Below, piece by piece: positions 18,916 through 28,684 of a stretch of 57,481 nt of DNA; the stretch's first letter is position 1; every line of letters begins with the position of its first letter. A program made the position numbers and the translations under genes. The stretch covers positions 1 to 57,481 of the forward strand of contig SKHG01000001.1 of the NCBI GenBank assembly GCA_007117035.1, written 5' to 3'. A model generated the notes under the pieces. The model was not told the DNA's origin. It searched no databases and saw only the letters and a program-made list of their open reading frames with translations. Source of the DNA: Candidatus Campbelliibacteriota bacterium. Lineage in GTDB: Bacteria; Patescibacteriota; Minisyncoccia; Phycocordibacterales; CSBR16-193.

Positions 18916-19752
18916 TTATTCATCGGTTCCATAAAACGAGCGACAGCCGTGTATAATCCTTAAAATTCTTTCTGTGGGGTTATTAGCTACAGCGTCTAAT
19001 TTATCCCTGTATTCAATTGCACAAGAAGTTCTCGCCTCTCGAGGATTATCGTAATTTCCGACCTGAAATTCCCTACGATGTGTATTAACTGTAACCTTAT
19101 AAAAACTATAATTTCCTCCAGAGACCTCAGCGCACCCAGTGACTGGATAGTATGTAGAATCACGGTCTGTCATAAGTTCTAGTCTTTTTTCTTCACAAGC
19201 CCTTGAAGAAGAATGTGTTTCTAGTGTCCACTCACTTGGAATATCAGAACCTACATTGAACCATCTATTCATAAGACTAGTGTTTCCAATATCTATAGAT
19301 TGAATATGTAATAAATATGACAAAACACTCCTGTCTTCAAAACTATCAACGGATCCAGGTGAATCTAAATTTAGGTCGAATTTTAATAAATCTGGATTTA
19401 TAGTACTTAAAAGAAGCCATGCACCCAACGCTATTGCAAGTCCTAAAAGAGCTGCTCTTATTTTCTCTTTTCCAGCTTCAACACCGCTTTGAGATCCTCC
19501 TGAAGTTATGTATCTAATTCCACCCCAAGTTATTATAATAACCGCTAAAACTGCTGTAACATAAATTAAAAATGTTACCATCCCACTTGCGTATCCAGTA
19601 AAATCCGAAGGGTCCCCGTAAAGCCCTAGATCTGCTAAAGGTACAAAACCCTCAGCATAAGACACTACAGGAAAAAACAGGAAAAGAAAAAAAGCAAAAG
19701 GTATTCCAGGTGCTAATTTAATAAGGTTTTTGTTTTTTATAAAATTAAACAT
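18916..19752 (-). CDS. TrbC/VirB2-type pilin-like protein with C-terminal extension
   Basis: TM signal plus two hydrophobic helices (FLIYVTAVLAVIIITWGGIRYITSGG; AALLGLAIALGAWLLLSTINP); ~150-aa C-terminal domain with Cys residues. Confidence 0.75.
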   Translation of the reverse strand: MFNFIKNKNLIKLAPGIPFAFFLFLFFPVVSYAEGFVPLADLGLYGDPSDFTGYASGMVTFLIYVTAVLAVIIITWGGIRYITSGGSQSGVEAGKEKIRAALLGLAIALGAWLLLSTINPDLLKFDLNLDSPGSVDSFEDRSVLSYLLHIQSIDIGNTSLMNRWFNVGSDIPSEWTLETHSSSRACEEKRLELMTDRDSTYYPVTGCAEVSGGNYSFYKVTVNTHRREFQVGNYDNPREARTSCAIEYRDKLDAVANNPTERILRIIHGCRSFYGTDE

Positions 19753-19753
19753 T

Positions 19754-20833
19754 TTATCTATTGAACTCTAAACGAAAACTACTTTCACCTGCTTGAGTTG
19801 ATTTACTGTCGTGCTGTCCTCTAACAGATATTGTGGCTCGCCCACTCAATATGTCCCCATTTTCATCAATCGGTAAACCCAAAGATGAAATGTATGAATT
19901 GTTAAAATCATTCATTCTATTCCCGTTAACTCTCCAAGTAATATGAAGATTAGGATCTTTTTTAGATTCTACTGAGAAAAAATATGGAACTACCGAAAAT
20001 GAGATTGATGGTTCACCTACTATAGAGTAAGAACTTCTTAGCGTTTGGTTGTAGTCAATTCCTTTTAGATCGTCGTGTTGGTAAATCAACATAGATGGGA
20101 CGAACAACTCAACAGTCCTAGTAGATCTAGCTGAAACTCCTGTTCGAGGATCAAAAACCTCCACCATCACCTCTGGTGGGCGAATCTGGCTTGAACCGTT
20201 TAGAGTTATCGAACTTTTACCCCTCCTTTCTCTCTCTACAATATTTCCGTTGACTCGCCATGTGTATATTAAGGAACTAGGGTCTGTAACTTGATTTAAC
20301 CTCGACATATAAGGGATAGCAGAGACTGTTAAATCACTCCTTCGAGTGTTTAATGATTTGCCTTGATAAAAAGCAGGTGTGTAGGTTTGAGCTTCCCAAA
20401 TTAAATCAACCTCTCCACTCGATATAACAACCTCTTGATGTATTGGTTGTGGTTCATCTGATGTATGAATCACTGCTTTAATCCTAGTTTCTGTTGCTCT
20501 ACTTGAGTTTGTAAAGCTAAACTTAGTCTGCCCAAAACCAGAGGAGATTAGAACACCATTTTGGTACCATTCAATTTTACTACTGTTTAAAAAAGCTGAA
20601 CCTTCTGCTGTAACAGTAACTTCTTTGTCGGGTTCAGGAAAAACAGGATCTGTGACCAAGCTGAATCTTTGGTTAGCCATCTCTCCGAACCCCATAAATT
20701 CCATCATATTTTGAGTCTCTAACTGTATCATTTCATTAAGAGCATCTTGGTTCTGAGAACTTACAACCAAAGGTGTTATTAAAAAAACTAAAAAAAACAA
20801 AAGGAAACTTTTTTTATTTTTTATAAATTTCAT
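19754..20833 (-). CDS. Secreted hypothetical protein with PKD/Ig-like repeats, in T4SS-like operon
   Basis: Signal peptide; repeated 'YTWRVNG / ITWRVNGN' beta-domain motifs. Confidence 0.65.
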   Translation of the reverse strand: MKFIKNKKSFLLFFLVFLITPLVVSSQNQDALNEMIQLETQNMMEFMGFGEMANQRFSLVTDPVFPEPDKEVTVTAEGSAFLNSSKIEWYQNGVLISSGFGQTKFSFTNSSRATETRIKAVIHTSDEPQPIHQEVVISSGEVDLIWEAQTYTPAFYQGKSLNTRRSDLTVSAIPYMSRLNQVTDPSSLIYTWRVNGNIVERERRGKSSITLNGSSQIRPPEVMVEVFDPRTGVSARSTRTVELFVPSMLIYQHDDLKGIDYNQTLRSSYSIVGEPSISFSVVPYFFSVESKKDPNLHITWRVNGNRMNDFNNSYISSLGLPIDENGDILSGRATISVRGQHDSKSTQAGESSFRLEFNR

Positions 20834-20896
20834 ACTTGTTTATGTTTATCAATATTATATCATCTTTTCTTTAATGTGTTTTGTTGAAAACTATCA

Positions 20897-21265
20897 CTAA
20901 ACCCGACTTGAAGCAATGGTGGCTGTTATTGCAATAGTCCATCCTGGCAATGTATTTAAAACTGGAATAATTGCTATCAACCATCCACTACCCATAGAAA
21001 GAATTCTTTTTGGTGTCATTAATTTAACTCCTTTTAAGAAAAACCAAAAAGTAAAGATCATACCAGCAGTTAATCCAATTAGGTAACCAAACATAGATGC
21101 AAAAAAATTACCAACAACTGGTATAAAATGCAGAAGGTTTATAAAAAGAACTAGCAGATCGATTATTAAAGCAACTCCAATCATTAAAACAGCTGTGAGG
21201 CCCGTTATCTTCATCTTTTTACCCGATTTTGGTATTACGGGCATTGTTGTGGCTTGAGCTGACAT
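20897..21265 (-). CDS. Integral membrane hypothetical protein
   Basis: 122 aa, three predicted TM segments; in T4SS-like operon. Confidence 0.65.
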   Translation of the reverse strand: MSAQATTMPVIPKSGKKMKITGLTAVLMIGVALIIDLLVLFINLLHFIPVVGNFFASMFGYLIGLTAGMIFTFWFFLKGVKLMTPKRILSMGSGWLIAIIPVLNTLPGWTIAITATIASSRV

Positions 21266-21274
21266 TTAATTTAA

Positions 21275-23071
21275 TTAAAAATCTTTTTTAGTTTCCTGCC
21301 TTTCTTTTTTTATGGCTAATATTTGGGATGGATCTGAAGTAATAATCTGATCTTCTGTATAAGAAGGTATTATTTTAATAGCAACATGCTTCATTCCTGC
21401 AAAGAACATCCCTTCTCCAACATTGGATTCAAGAAGTAGAAATTTCTCTTCTTCAGTTAGGTTGAAGGTTTTTTGAAGTTTGTCTATCGTTGTAGGTGAT
21501 TGCTTCAAAAGAATTTGAATAGATGAGTTTGTAATGATTGGTATACCATAAGGAGAGTTTAAGAAATCTCCAACATCTTGAGTGATAGTAGCTAGGCCCA
21601 AGTAATACTTTCTTCCTCTTTTAGCTAAACTCAAAAGAAAAGAAGCAGTGTCTTCAGATTTCATCATCCACCAAGCCTCATCTATAACCAGTAGTCTTTT
21701 TTGTAATCTTTTTCTAACAGCGTTCCAGATATGGTTTGTAATAATATACATCGCAATTGGTTTTAACTCATCTTCCATATCCCGAAGAGAAAAAACCACA
21801 AGTTTTTGATTGATATCTACATTACTAGGTTTGTTGATGAAACCCGACCAAGTACCTTTGGTGTATTTGCTTATCCTTTGGGTCAAAGATTCACCACCCT
21901 CCATACCTTTAAGAACCATCTCAAAATCAGACAGCAAAGGAGGTTCAATCTCTTGAGTTTTTGGATCACTTTCCTCGGTAATATCTTTTAGTGCATAAGT
22001 TTCGGTAAGCGCTCTATCAACAATCGCGTCTTCTTCTGGAGTAAGACCTCCCATCATAATTCGGATCATTCCAACCAAATGAATTATATGAGAACGTAAA
22101 GCAGATGAAAACGGTTCATCGTCTGATGAAGCCATAATATCAAAAGGATTTATGTTGTGTTCCGAGCTCAAAGAAATGTTAAAATATCTTCCACCAACTG
22201 CGTTGGCTAGATGTTCGTATTCTTTTTCTGGATCTAGAATAATAACTTCAGTATCAAACATTAAACTTCTTAAAACCTCTAATTTAACAGCATATGATTT
22301 ACCAGCGCCTGAGATAGCAAAAGTAACAGAGTTGTAGTTTGGTAAGGAAAAACGGTCAAACAAAACCAAACTAGAGTTGTGTCGATTGATTCCATAAAGA
22401 ATACCTTTGTCCGAAGTTAAATCGAATGAAATAAAAGGGAAAAAACTTGATAACGGAGATGAATTAAGTTTAGTGTGAACTTGTAAAAGATCATTCCCGG
22501 TTGGTATAACACTTTTAAACCCTTCTTCTTGTTGAAAAAGTGCTGGCCGAACATACACTAAACGAGATTCCAGCATTGATTTCATCTCTGACTCAACCCT
22601 GTCTAAATCTTTTTCATCTTTTCCATAAAGAGTAATATATAATCCAACACTGAATAACTTTTCTTGCGCTTGTTGCAAATCATCTCTGAGGGACTCTAAA
22701 TCCTGAAAGGCTGTTTCTAGTTGAGGATCTCTGACCATCCCCTTCTCTTCTCTGTCGCTAATCTGGCTTTGGATCTCAGCAACCTTTTTTTGAAACTGTT
22801 TTAGAACACGCGCGGTTTCGATTGGGTGAACAAAAATTGAAACATCATACATTTTGTCGAGGTTAATAATTGGTGAGATCCAACCTTCGTTTAAATATCT
22901 AGGATAAGAAATAACAAAATAACTTCTGGCAATCCGATCACCGATCTCTAAATTTTTAGAACTTATTCTCATTGCACTAGAAGACACAGTATTTTTGAAA
23001 GATTGGTCGACCTTCTCGTCCTTTTTTACTTCAGTTTTTTTACCAAATAAGTTTTTAAAAAATTCAGCCAT
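21275..23071 (-). CDS. VirB4/TraC-family T4SS ATPase
   Basis: AISGAGKSYAVKLEVLRSL Walker A; LLVIDEAWWMMKSEDTASFLLSLAKRGRKY Walker B; 598 aa. Confidence 0.92.
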   Translation of the reverse strand: MAEFFKNLFGKKTEVKKDEKVDQSFKNTVSSSAMRISSKNLEIGDRIARSYFVISYPRYLNEGWISPIINLDKMYDVSIFVHPIETARVLKQFQKKVAEIQSQISDREEKGMVRDPQLETAFQDLESLRDDLQQAQEKLFSVGLYITLYGKDEKDLDRVESEMKSMLESRLVYVRPALFQQEEGFKSVIPTGNDLLQVHTKLNSSPLSSFFPFISFDLTSDKGILYGINRHNSSLVLFDRFSLPNYNSVTFAISGAGKSYAVKLEVLRSLMFDTEVIILDPEKEYEHLANAVGGRYFNISLSSEHNINPFDIMASSDDEPFSSALRSHIIHLVGMIRIMMGGLTPEEDAIVDRALTETYALKDITEESDPKTQEIEPPLLSDFEMVLKGMEGGESLTQRISKYTKGTWSGFINKPSNVDINQKLVVFSLRDMEDELKPIAMYIITNHIWNAVRKRLQKRLLVIDEAWWMMKSEDTASFLLSLAKRGRKYYLGLATITQDVGDFLNSPYGIPIITNSSIQILLKQSPTTIDKLQKTFNLTEEEKFLLLESNVGEGMFFAGMKHVAIKIIPSYTEDQIITSDPSQILAIKKERQETKKDF

Positions 23072-23072
23072 A

Positions 23073-23714
23073 TTATTTTATTTTATTCTTTTTAAAAGCT
23101 GATCTTTCTTCTCCTGGATTGAAAAGAGAAAAGAATAGTTCTATTAGTTCATCGTTTTTTAACCTAACAGTTCTGAGTCCTGTTCTAGAAAGACCTTGTT
23201 CAACAACCGAAACCCTGTGACTCAGTTGAATTTTTTGTTCTTCAAGTGATGCAGCTTCATCTTCTGTGCTTTCTTTCTTACCTAGAAAAGAAAGAAATCC
23301 ACCAGACTTACCTTTAAAGAAGGAGTTGTAAGGTACTACAACAAAAAATGTTTTTGTCATAATATTAACGTTTTGTGTAAAGTTTTTGATAAACTCCATA
23401 TATTCTAGAGTTTGAATTTTCAGAAGCTCGTTTTCTTGGTGCTCGTACTGTTCTCTTAAAAGTTCTAGGTACGGGTTAATATCCATCTCTCTGGATCTAA
23501 TAAATATCTGCATAGAAAAGTCTAGTGTGTTCAAAAAGTTTTGGAACTGCATCAAGACTGCGTTTCTCTCTCCTTCAGACTTTAGAGCAAAGTTTATAGA
23601 TGAAACCATTATAATCGATCGTAGAGATCCATCATCTAAGATTAGAGCTTCACCGCTAACCTCTTTAATAGGAACAAATTTTTGTGCCGATTCTGTTTTT
23701 TTAGTCTGAGCCAT
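23073..23714 (-). CDS. VirB4/TraC N-terminal-domain-like protein
   Basis: KFVPIKEVSGEALILDDGSLRSIIMVSSINFALKSEGERNAVLMQFQNFLNTLDFSMQIFIRSRE resembles VirB4/conjugation ATPase N-terminus; immediately upstream of the ATPase gene. Confidence 0.7.
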   Translation of the reverse strand: MAQTKKTESAQKFVPIKEVSGEALILDDGSLRSIIMVSSINFALKSEGERNAVLMQFQNFLNTLDFSMQIFIRSREMDINPYLELLREQYEHQENELLKIQTLEYMEFIKNFTQNVNIMTKTFFVVVPYNSFFKGKSGGFLSFLGKKESTEDEAASLEEQKIQLSHRVSVVEQGLSRTGLRTVRLKNDELIELFFSLFNPGEERSAFKKNKIK

Positions 23715-23778
23715 TTTTTAATTCTAACTTACTTAAGCTTTATTGCGAAATATCGTTTAGTTTTCAACCTTTGGGGAA

Positions 23779-24180
23779 CTAAATATTTTTATTAATTTTG
23801 TCATTCTGTTCCATTAACTCATCTTTAACTTCCAACTCAAAACTCATGTCTTCTAATCTGTTTTCTCCGGGTGTTTTAATTTCTAGGTCGTGTGTACCCA
23901 ATTCTTCTCTCTGCCAGACATATAGTTTACTGCTTGTAAAATATTTAAAAGCTGATTCCATAATGTTAATAAATGGACGGTTGTTTATTTTGTAGAAAGC
24001 TAACGCAACAGCCAAAAAACCAATCGGGATTGAGACTAAGATTGCTAAATATGTTGGCAAAAGAATTAAACAAGCAACCACACCTCCACCCCCTCCAGCA
24101 ACATATATAAATTGCTTAAAGGTTAATGGGCCGAATATTTTATCTTCAATCTCAATAAACTGTGGTACTTGGAATCGCAT
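23779..24180 (-). CDS. PrgI/VirB3-like T4SS membrane protein
   Basis: MRFQVPQFIEIEDKIFGPLTFKQFIYVAGGGG; two TM segments; upstream of VirB4. Confidence 0.85.
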   Translation of the reverse strand: MRFQVPQFIEIEDKIFGPLTFKQFIYVAGGGGGVVACLILLPTYLAILVSIPIGFLAVALAFYKINNRPFINIMESAFKYFTSSKLYVWQREELGTHDLEIKTPGENRLEDMSFELEVKDELMEQNDKINKNI

Positions 24181-24269
24181 AATATGTTTAATTTAAAATT
24201 AGTCTAGAGCATCTGTATTTTAGCACACTAAGTTTTTAGGTCTAAACCATATGTGACTTACATCTGGTT

Positions 24270-25007
24270 TTATTCAGCTGGTACGCGATAAGGGTCACCA
24301 TCTGGATAACTATCTCCATGCTTACTGTGGCTACTGTTTTTTAGTGTTTCGGTGTCGTTGTTTTGGAACCTAGAATCTTCAATCTCTCTCAAGATACTTT
24401 CTCGGTCCATAGAGTTTTTTGAACTTTCTTCTGAGTTAATTTTCTCTCTAAGTGTTTGTGGGTTTGAATTTTGAACAGGTGTTTCTTCAGATTTTTCTAT
24501 GTTTACTGAGGAATTTTCTGTATGTGTAGATTTAACTTTTTCTTCCAGACTAGTCGGTGTGCTTTGTTCAGGCCGTGGCGGTTTTGGCGGTTCTCTGTGT
24601 TCTACAGGTGTTTCTTCTTTGGAATATGACACTGAGTCCCAAAATTCTTTTTCTTCGGGTGGTGGAACCTCTCCTTCTGCGATTAACATTCTGCTGTACA
24701 TCTCTCCAATTAGATCTATAGCAGGTTGAAATATTTCCTGATTAACTTCATAGAATATTGACTCAGATTTTTCTGAATCAATCAGAAGACCTTCCTCGAT
24801 ACTGTCTATAAAATCAGCAATATGGCTGATGCCGTGAAGCACCATCGCCACTTCTAGAATTAGTCTCTGTTCTTGTTTATTATTCAGTTCCACAGCCCTA
24901 GATATTTCTAAAATCTTTTTATCCCAACCAGATTCCTTAATGTAGATTTTAAGGTTCTTTGGTATAGAATCCTGTTTTTCTTTAAATGTTTTGATTATTT
25001 CCTCCAT
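24270..25007 (-). CDS. Hypothetical protein with disordered C-terminus
   Basis: 245 aa; helical N-terminus then P/E/S-rich tail; co-oriented in T4SS-like operon. Confidence 0.6.
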   Translation of the reverse strand: MEEIIKTFKEKQDSIPKNLKIYIKESGWDKKILEISRAVELNNKQEQRLILEVAMVLHGISHIADFIDSIEEGLLIDSEKSESIFYEVNQEIFQPAIDLIGEMYSRMLIAEGEVPPPEEKEFWDSVSYSKEETPVEHREPPKPPRPEQSTPTSLEEKVKSTHTENSSVNIEKSEETPVQNSNPQTLREKINSEESSKNSMDRESILREIEDSRFQNNDTETLKNSSHSKHGDSYPDGDPYRVPAE

Positions 25008-25008
25008 G

Positions 25009-27204
25009 TTATTGACTTATTACCTCTTTTGCTTTTTCAGCATCACCTGTTTTTATAGCATCGATTAGTTTTTCATTTTTAATATCTTTTGGTGAAGCGT
25101 TTGTCTTTTTCAAAATAGCCGCTTTTTGTTCAAGTTTTATTGCTTTAGGTTTTTTTTGGTAGGAGAATGTACGACTTGTATCTGGTAAGTAGAAAGGTTT
25201 TTCTTTTGTTGTGTTATCTGCATATTTTGCCTGCCTTGTTTCTCTTAGAGAGGATTTTTCCTTTAATCCGTAAGTTTCTTTGTCTGAGCTACTCATTGTT
25301 TTTAGTTCTTCTTCACTGACTCCAAGTTTCGCTCTTCGAGACTCAACATCTTTTGTGGTTACACCTCTTATATTATCTCTCTTTTTGCGAGCCTCAATAA
25401 GTTCATCGTTTGCTTTTATAGCCTCACGAGTTTTTTTAATTTCATCTTCAAGCCTTCCTACCTCACTATTGGGTCCCAGATCAGACTCAGGTTTTTTCTG
25501 TTTTTCTAACTCCTCTATTTCTTTGAGAGCTGTATTATAAGTAGACTGGTCAGTAGCGCTATCTTTTATTTGTTGTTGTTTCTTAATTTTATCGTCTATT
25601 TCTCGGTTGGATTTCTTGTTTTCCTCGTTTTCTGTTATTAATTTTTGACGTTCTGCAGCTTTTCCTCCAATTTCTGAGTAAGCTTGCTCCATCCCCTCAC
25701 CACCTTCAGCCTTTCGAAGATCGTCATCTGCTTTTTGAGTTTGAGCAACACTTGGACCAAGTCTTTCTGCCCTGCTCACTTCTTTTTTAATTGCCCTGTC
25801 GTCCCTGTCTCTCTGCCCTGTTTTTTTGTATGCACCCTCGCTAGCATCAAGTGCTAGATTTCCTACACCTCTTGCAATTGTACTATCAGAAGTGGCTAAG
25901 TTTCTAAGTCTTTCTGAGCTTTGTGCTCTTTTTGCTGCAGCTCCAAGAGCACGGCCACCTGCGTATTTACCAACAGCCAAAGGAGAGCGTAGAGTTTTAC
26001 TGATAGATTTCTTGGCCCAACCAATAGCATTAGATGATCCAGCCATTCCTAGTTTTTGAGCAATCAAGAGTGATGCCATAATCAAACCTATTACAATACC
26101 AAAATTGAAAAATAAAGTGATCGCTCCTTGGTCTGCTGACCCGTCGCTTTTTCCAGAAAAACCACTCGACAAGCTTGCACTCCCTGGATCTCCCAGGATT
26201 CCTGCACCGCCCGGACCTCCGGTTAAAACAAACAGTGAGGCCCAGATCAAAGCAAAAAACAAAGGAGCAAAGATAGAGTAGTTTATTAGGGCTTGCCACC
26301 ACTGATTTGCATAGCTTTGTGTTTTAGGTAGAACCATGCTTACAAAAGCAAGAGGAGAAAGAATCATTAAAAATATCAAAACAATGTAGCGAACAACGAA
26401 CATAAATGTAGCGGCCAGAAAAACAAATGCTGTAACTATAATCATCGTTGATCCACCAATACCAATCATAAAAATACTAGCGTAGTTGTCATCTCCTCCA
26501 CCAACACCTTCTATAAGTGCACTAGCCCCTTGTTTGTTAGTGTATGTGGTAGTTAACTTTAAAGGATTCATGAAAGCCTGTGACAGTGATTCGTTGTCTT
26601 GAGATATTGCGCTGTAGAATCCAGTGGCTACAAAGTTTGTTGTGTCGACAATAACCTTTGTGAAGAATAGGCTGAAATTTATAAGGAGAGCAAAAATAAT
26701 TACATACACTAATGTTTTTTTTGTGTCGATACTTCCTAAACCTAAAACAGTAGAGATTGCAACATATAACAAGATAAATATAAAAAACATGTTGGCTAGA
26801 TCTCGAAAGGCTGTCCAAGCAGCGTCAATTCCATCAATTGCATTTATGTTTTGCCCCATTTCTATCACCGTATACTTCATCGCAAAATCCAGAACCTCGC
26901 CAGCCATCCAAAGGAACCAACTTGTAACAGTTAGAAAAAGGTAGGAAATATTAGCTCCAAAGACTGTAAAACAAGCTGCCCAATTAAAACCACCTCTAAA
27001 TGTAAAACACTGACTTGTGTCAAGCGGTAAATCACTAATCCTTAAATCTTCCCCATATGTTTGAGCTGAAAGATTGTTTAATGAAGGAAGATAGCTGTCT
27101 CCATTTTCCAGATTGAAAGGTAGTAGTAGAAAGATAAAAGAAAAAAGTAAGGAGTAGATTACAATTCTTTTTAAATAAATTTTATTTTTTATATTTTTTA
27201 TCAT
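25009..27204 (-). CDS. VirB6/TrbL-like polytopic membrane protein with long charged C-terminal coiled coil
   Basis: 731 aa; multiple TM segments in first ~400 aa, then K/E-rich cytoplasmic tail. Confidence 0.75.
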   Translation of the reverse strand: MIKNIKNKIYLKRIVIYSLLFSFIFLLLPFNLENGDSYLPSLNNLSAQTYGEDLRISDLPLDTSQCFTFRGGFNWAACFTVFGANISYLFLTVTSWFLWMAGEVLDFAMKYTVIEMGQNINAIDGIDAAWTAFRDLANMFFIFILLYVAISTVLGLGSIDTKKTLVYVIIFALLINFSLFFTKVIVDTTNFVATGFYSAISQDNESLSQAFMNPLKLTTTYTNKQGASALIEGVGGGDDNYASIFMIGIGGSTMIIVTAFVFLAATFMFVVRYIVLIFLMILSPLAFVSMVLPKTQSYANQWWQALINYSIFAPLFFALIWASLFVLTGGPGGAGILGDPGSASLSSGFSGKSDGSADQGAITLFFNFGIVIGLIMASLLIAQKLGMAGSSNAIGWAKKSISKTLRSPLAVGKYAGGRALGAAAKRAQSSERLRNLATSDSTIARGVGNLALDASEGAYKKTGQRDRDDRAIKKEVSRAERLGPSVAQTQKADDDLRKAEGGEGMEQAYSEIGGKAAERQKLITENEENKKSNREIDDKIKKQQQIKDSATDQSTYNTALKEIEELEKQKKPESDLGPNSEVGRLEDEIKKTREAIKANDELIEARKKRDNIRGVTTKDVESRRAKLGVSEEELKTMSSSDKETYGLKEKSSLRETRQAKYADNTTKEKPFYLPDTSRTFSYQKKPKAIKLEQKAAILKKTNASPKDIKNEKLIDAIKTGDAEKAKEVISQ

Positions 27205-27207
27205 TTT

Positions 27208-28683
27208 CTATTGTTCGATGAATATCCATAGACCCCCTATATCTTCATCGTCATCCACTGCTCCGTCTGGAGTCTCTATCCAGTTTGAAGCCCTGTCTTC
27301 TCCGGTAAACTCAATATTTCCAAGTCGAGAATCTTGATCAATGTACAAACGTAGGTTTCTTGGAATAAAAAACCAACCAGTTCCCTCACTCCAAACCCAA
27401 ACCTGTACTTCTTGTTCTGGATCAGGAGAGAAATTTGCATGGCCAGTAAAATTACGATCAGAAATGTCTGTTGTACCCTCCTCACCATCTACTGAGTAGT
27501 TCACTATTATTGGACCGCTGTTTCCGTCAACTATTAAATTATTCACACCTGATGCTTCAAGCCATTGTTTTTCCGGAAATCCATCAACGGAAACAAACTG
27601 GGACGAGCTAATAACTGTTCCATCTTCTTCGGTAAATTCATAAATGTTTGTTGTATCTAAGGCTTCAATTCCATCAGCTCGACTTTCTTGAATATTGGAT
27701 TCATCTAGTAATCTCTGAGTAGCGCTTCTTTGACCGATTGTTCTTCCACCACGAGAGGCTCCACTTAATCCCCCGCTAGAGAAAACCTGATTCATAAACT
27801 GACCCAGCAAAGCTCCAACTAATTCATTAAACTCATCAGCTAACTCTAAACTTCGCATTCCACTAGGTAAGGCTTGGTTTAGTTGGTTGTTGATAACAGT
27901 TCCGGGTGTCTGAATGTTTCCATCTCCATCCTTCCACGAAAGAAATCCCTGGCCCCAGTCTAGTTCGATTAAGGTAATGGATTGAGCGCCTTCAATCCGA
28001 ACAGCCATTTCGGAACTAGTTTGAAGATACGATCCATGTGGATTGTTTTGTTGATTTTGAGTTAATGAGAACCAAGCGTTCCAACCACCTCTCCCACCTT
28101 GAATAAAGTCACCAGCTAAGAAACCTTCTATGTTCTCTATTACATCCGTTACGGTACATCTCGGTATGGATGTTGTTCTTGATGTTTCTAAATGAAGCGA
28201 AAGTTGCATTTGAATATCAAGACGAAAAGGCTCACATAACCATGGTGCAATAGACTCAATAAATGCCCCACCGATTTCATCAGCGATACCAAGTAAAAAT
28301 CTGCCAGGATTTTCGATAAAGGCTGGTGAACCCTGAAAACCACTGTTAACCCAGTCAGTTATGCTCGAGACCATTCTAGACAATATAGCTTGAGTCAAAG
28401 CCCAAGCGATTCCGTCCAGAGCCCCTTCTTTTGCTGCAGTAAGCCATGTGGTGGCCGTTGCGGTTGTTGCAGTAGCGGCAGCAGTTGCAGTTGTTGCTCC
28501 AGCTGTTGTGGTGTTTTGAGTTAGATTCACAGAATCAAGAACTGGAACAACTTGTGCTATTGCTTTCGAGGGTTGATTTTCAGAAAAGAAAGTTGGAATT
28601 GGTGATAAAAACAGAGCAAAAAGTAGAATGAAAGCAACTCCTTTTTTAGCAACAATTTTATTTTTTTTAAGTCCGTATCTCAT
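27208..28683 (-). CDS. Secreted/membrane hypothetical protein, T4SS-associated
   Basis: Signal peptide, A/T-rich linker (TTTAGATTATAAATATTATATT); operon context. Confidence 0.65.
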   Translation of the reverse strand: MRYGLKKNKIVAKKGVAFILLFALFLSPIPTFFSENQPSKAIAQVVPVLDSVNLTQNTTTAGATTATAAATATTATATTWLTAAKEGALDGIAWALTQAILSRMVSSITDWVNSGFQGSPAFIENPGRFLLGIADEIGGAFIESIAPWLCEPFRLDIQMQLSLHLETSRTTSIPRCTVTDVIENIEGFLAGDFIQGGRGGWNAWFSLTQNQQNNPHGSYLQTSSEMAVRIEGAQSITLIELDWGQGFLSWKDGDGNIQTPGTVINNQLNQALPSGMRSLELADEFNELVGALLGQFMNQVFSSGGLSGASRGGRTIGQRSATQRLLDESNIQESRADGIEALDTTNIYEFTEEDGTVISSSQFVSVDGFPEKQWLEASGVNNLIVDGNSGPIIVNYSVDGEEGTTDISDRNFTGHANFSPDPEQEVQVWVWSEGTGWFFIPRNLRLYIDQDSRLGNIEFTGEDRASNWIETPDGAVDDDEDIGGLWIFIEQ

Positions 28684-28684
28684 A

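Noticed and set aside
25280-26302. Several 77-90 aa ORFs overlapping the VirB6-like gene in other frames
   Set aside because: Embedded in a confident long CDS, with no start signals; frame-shadow ORFs.
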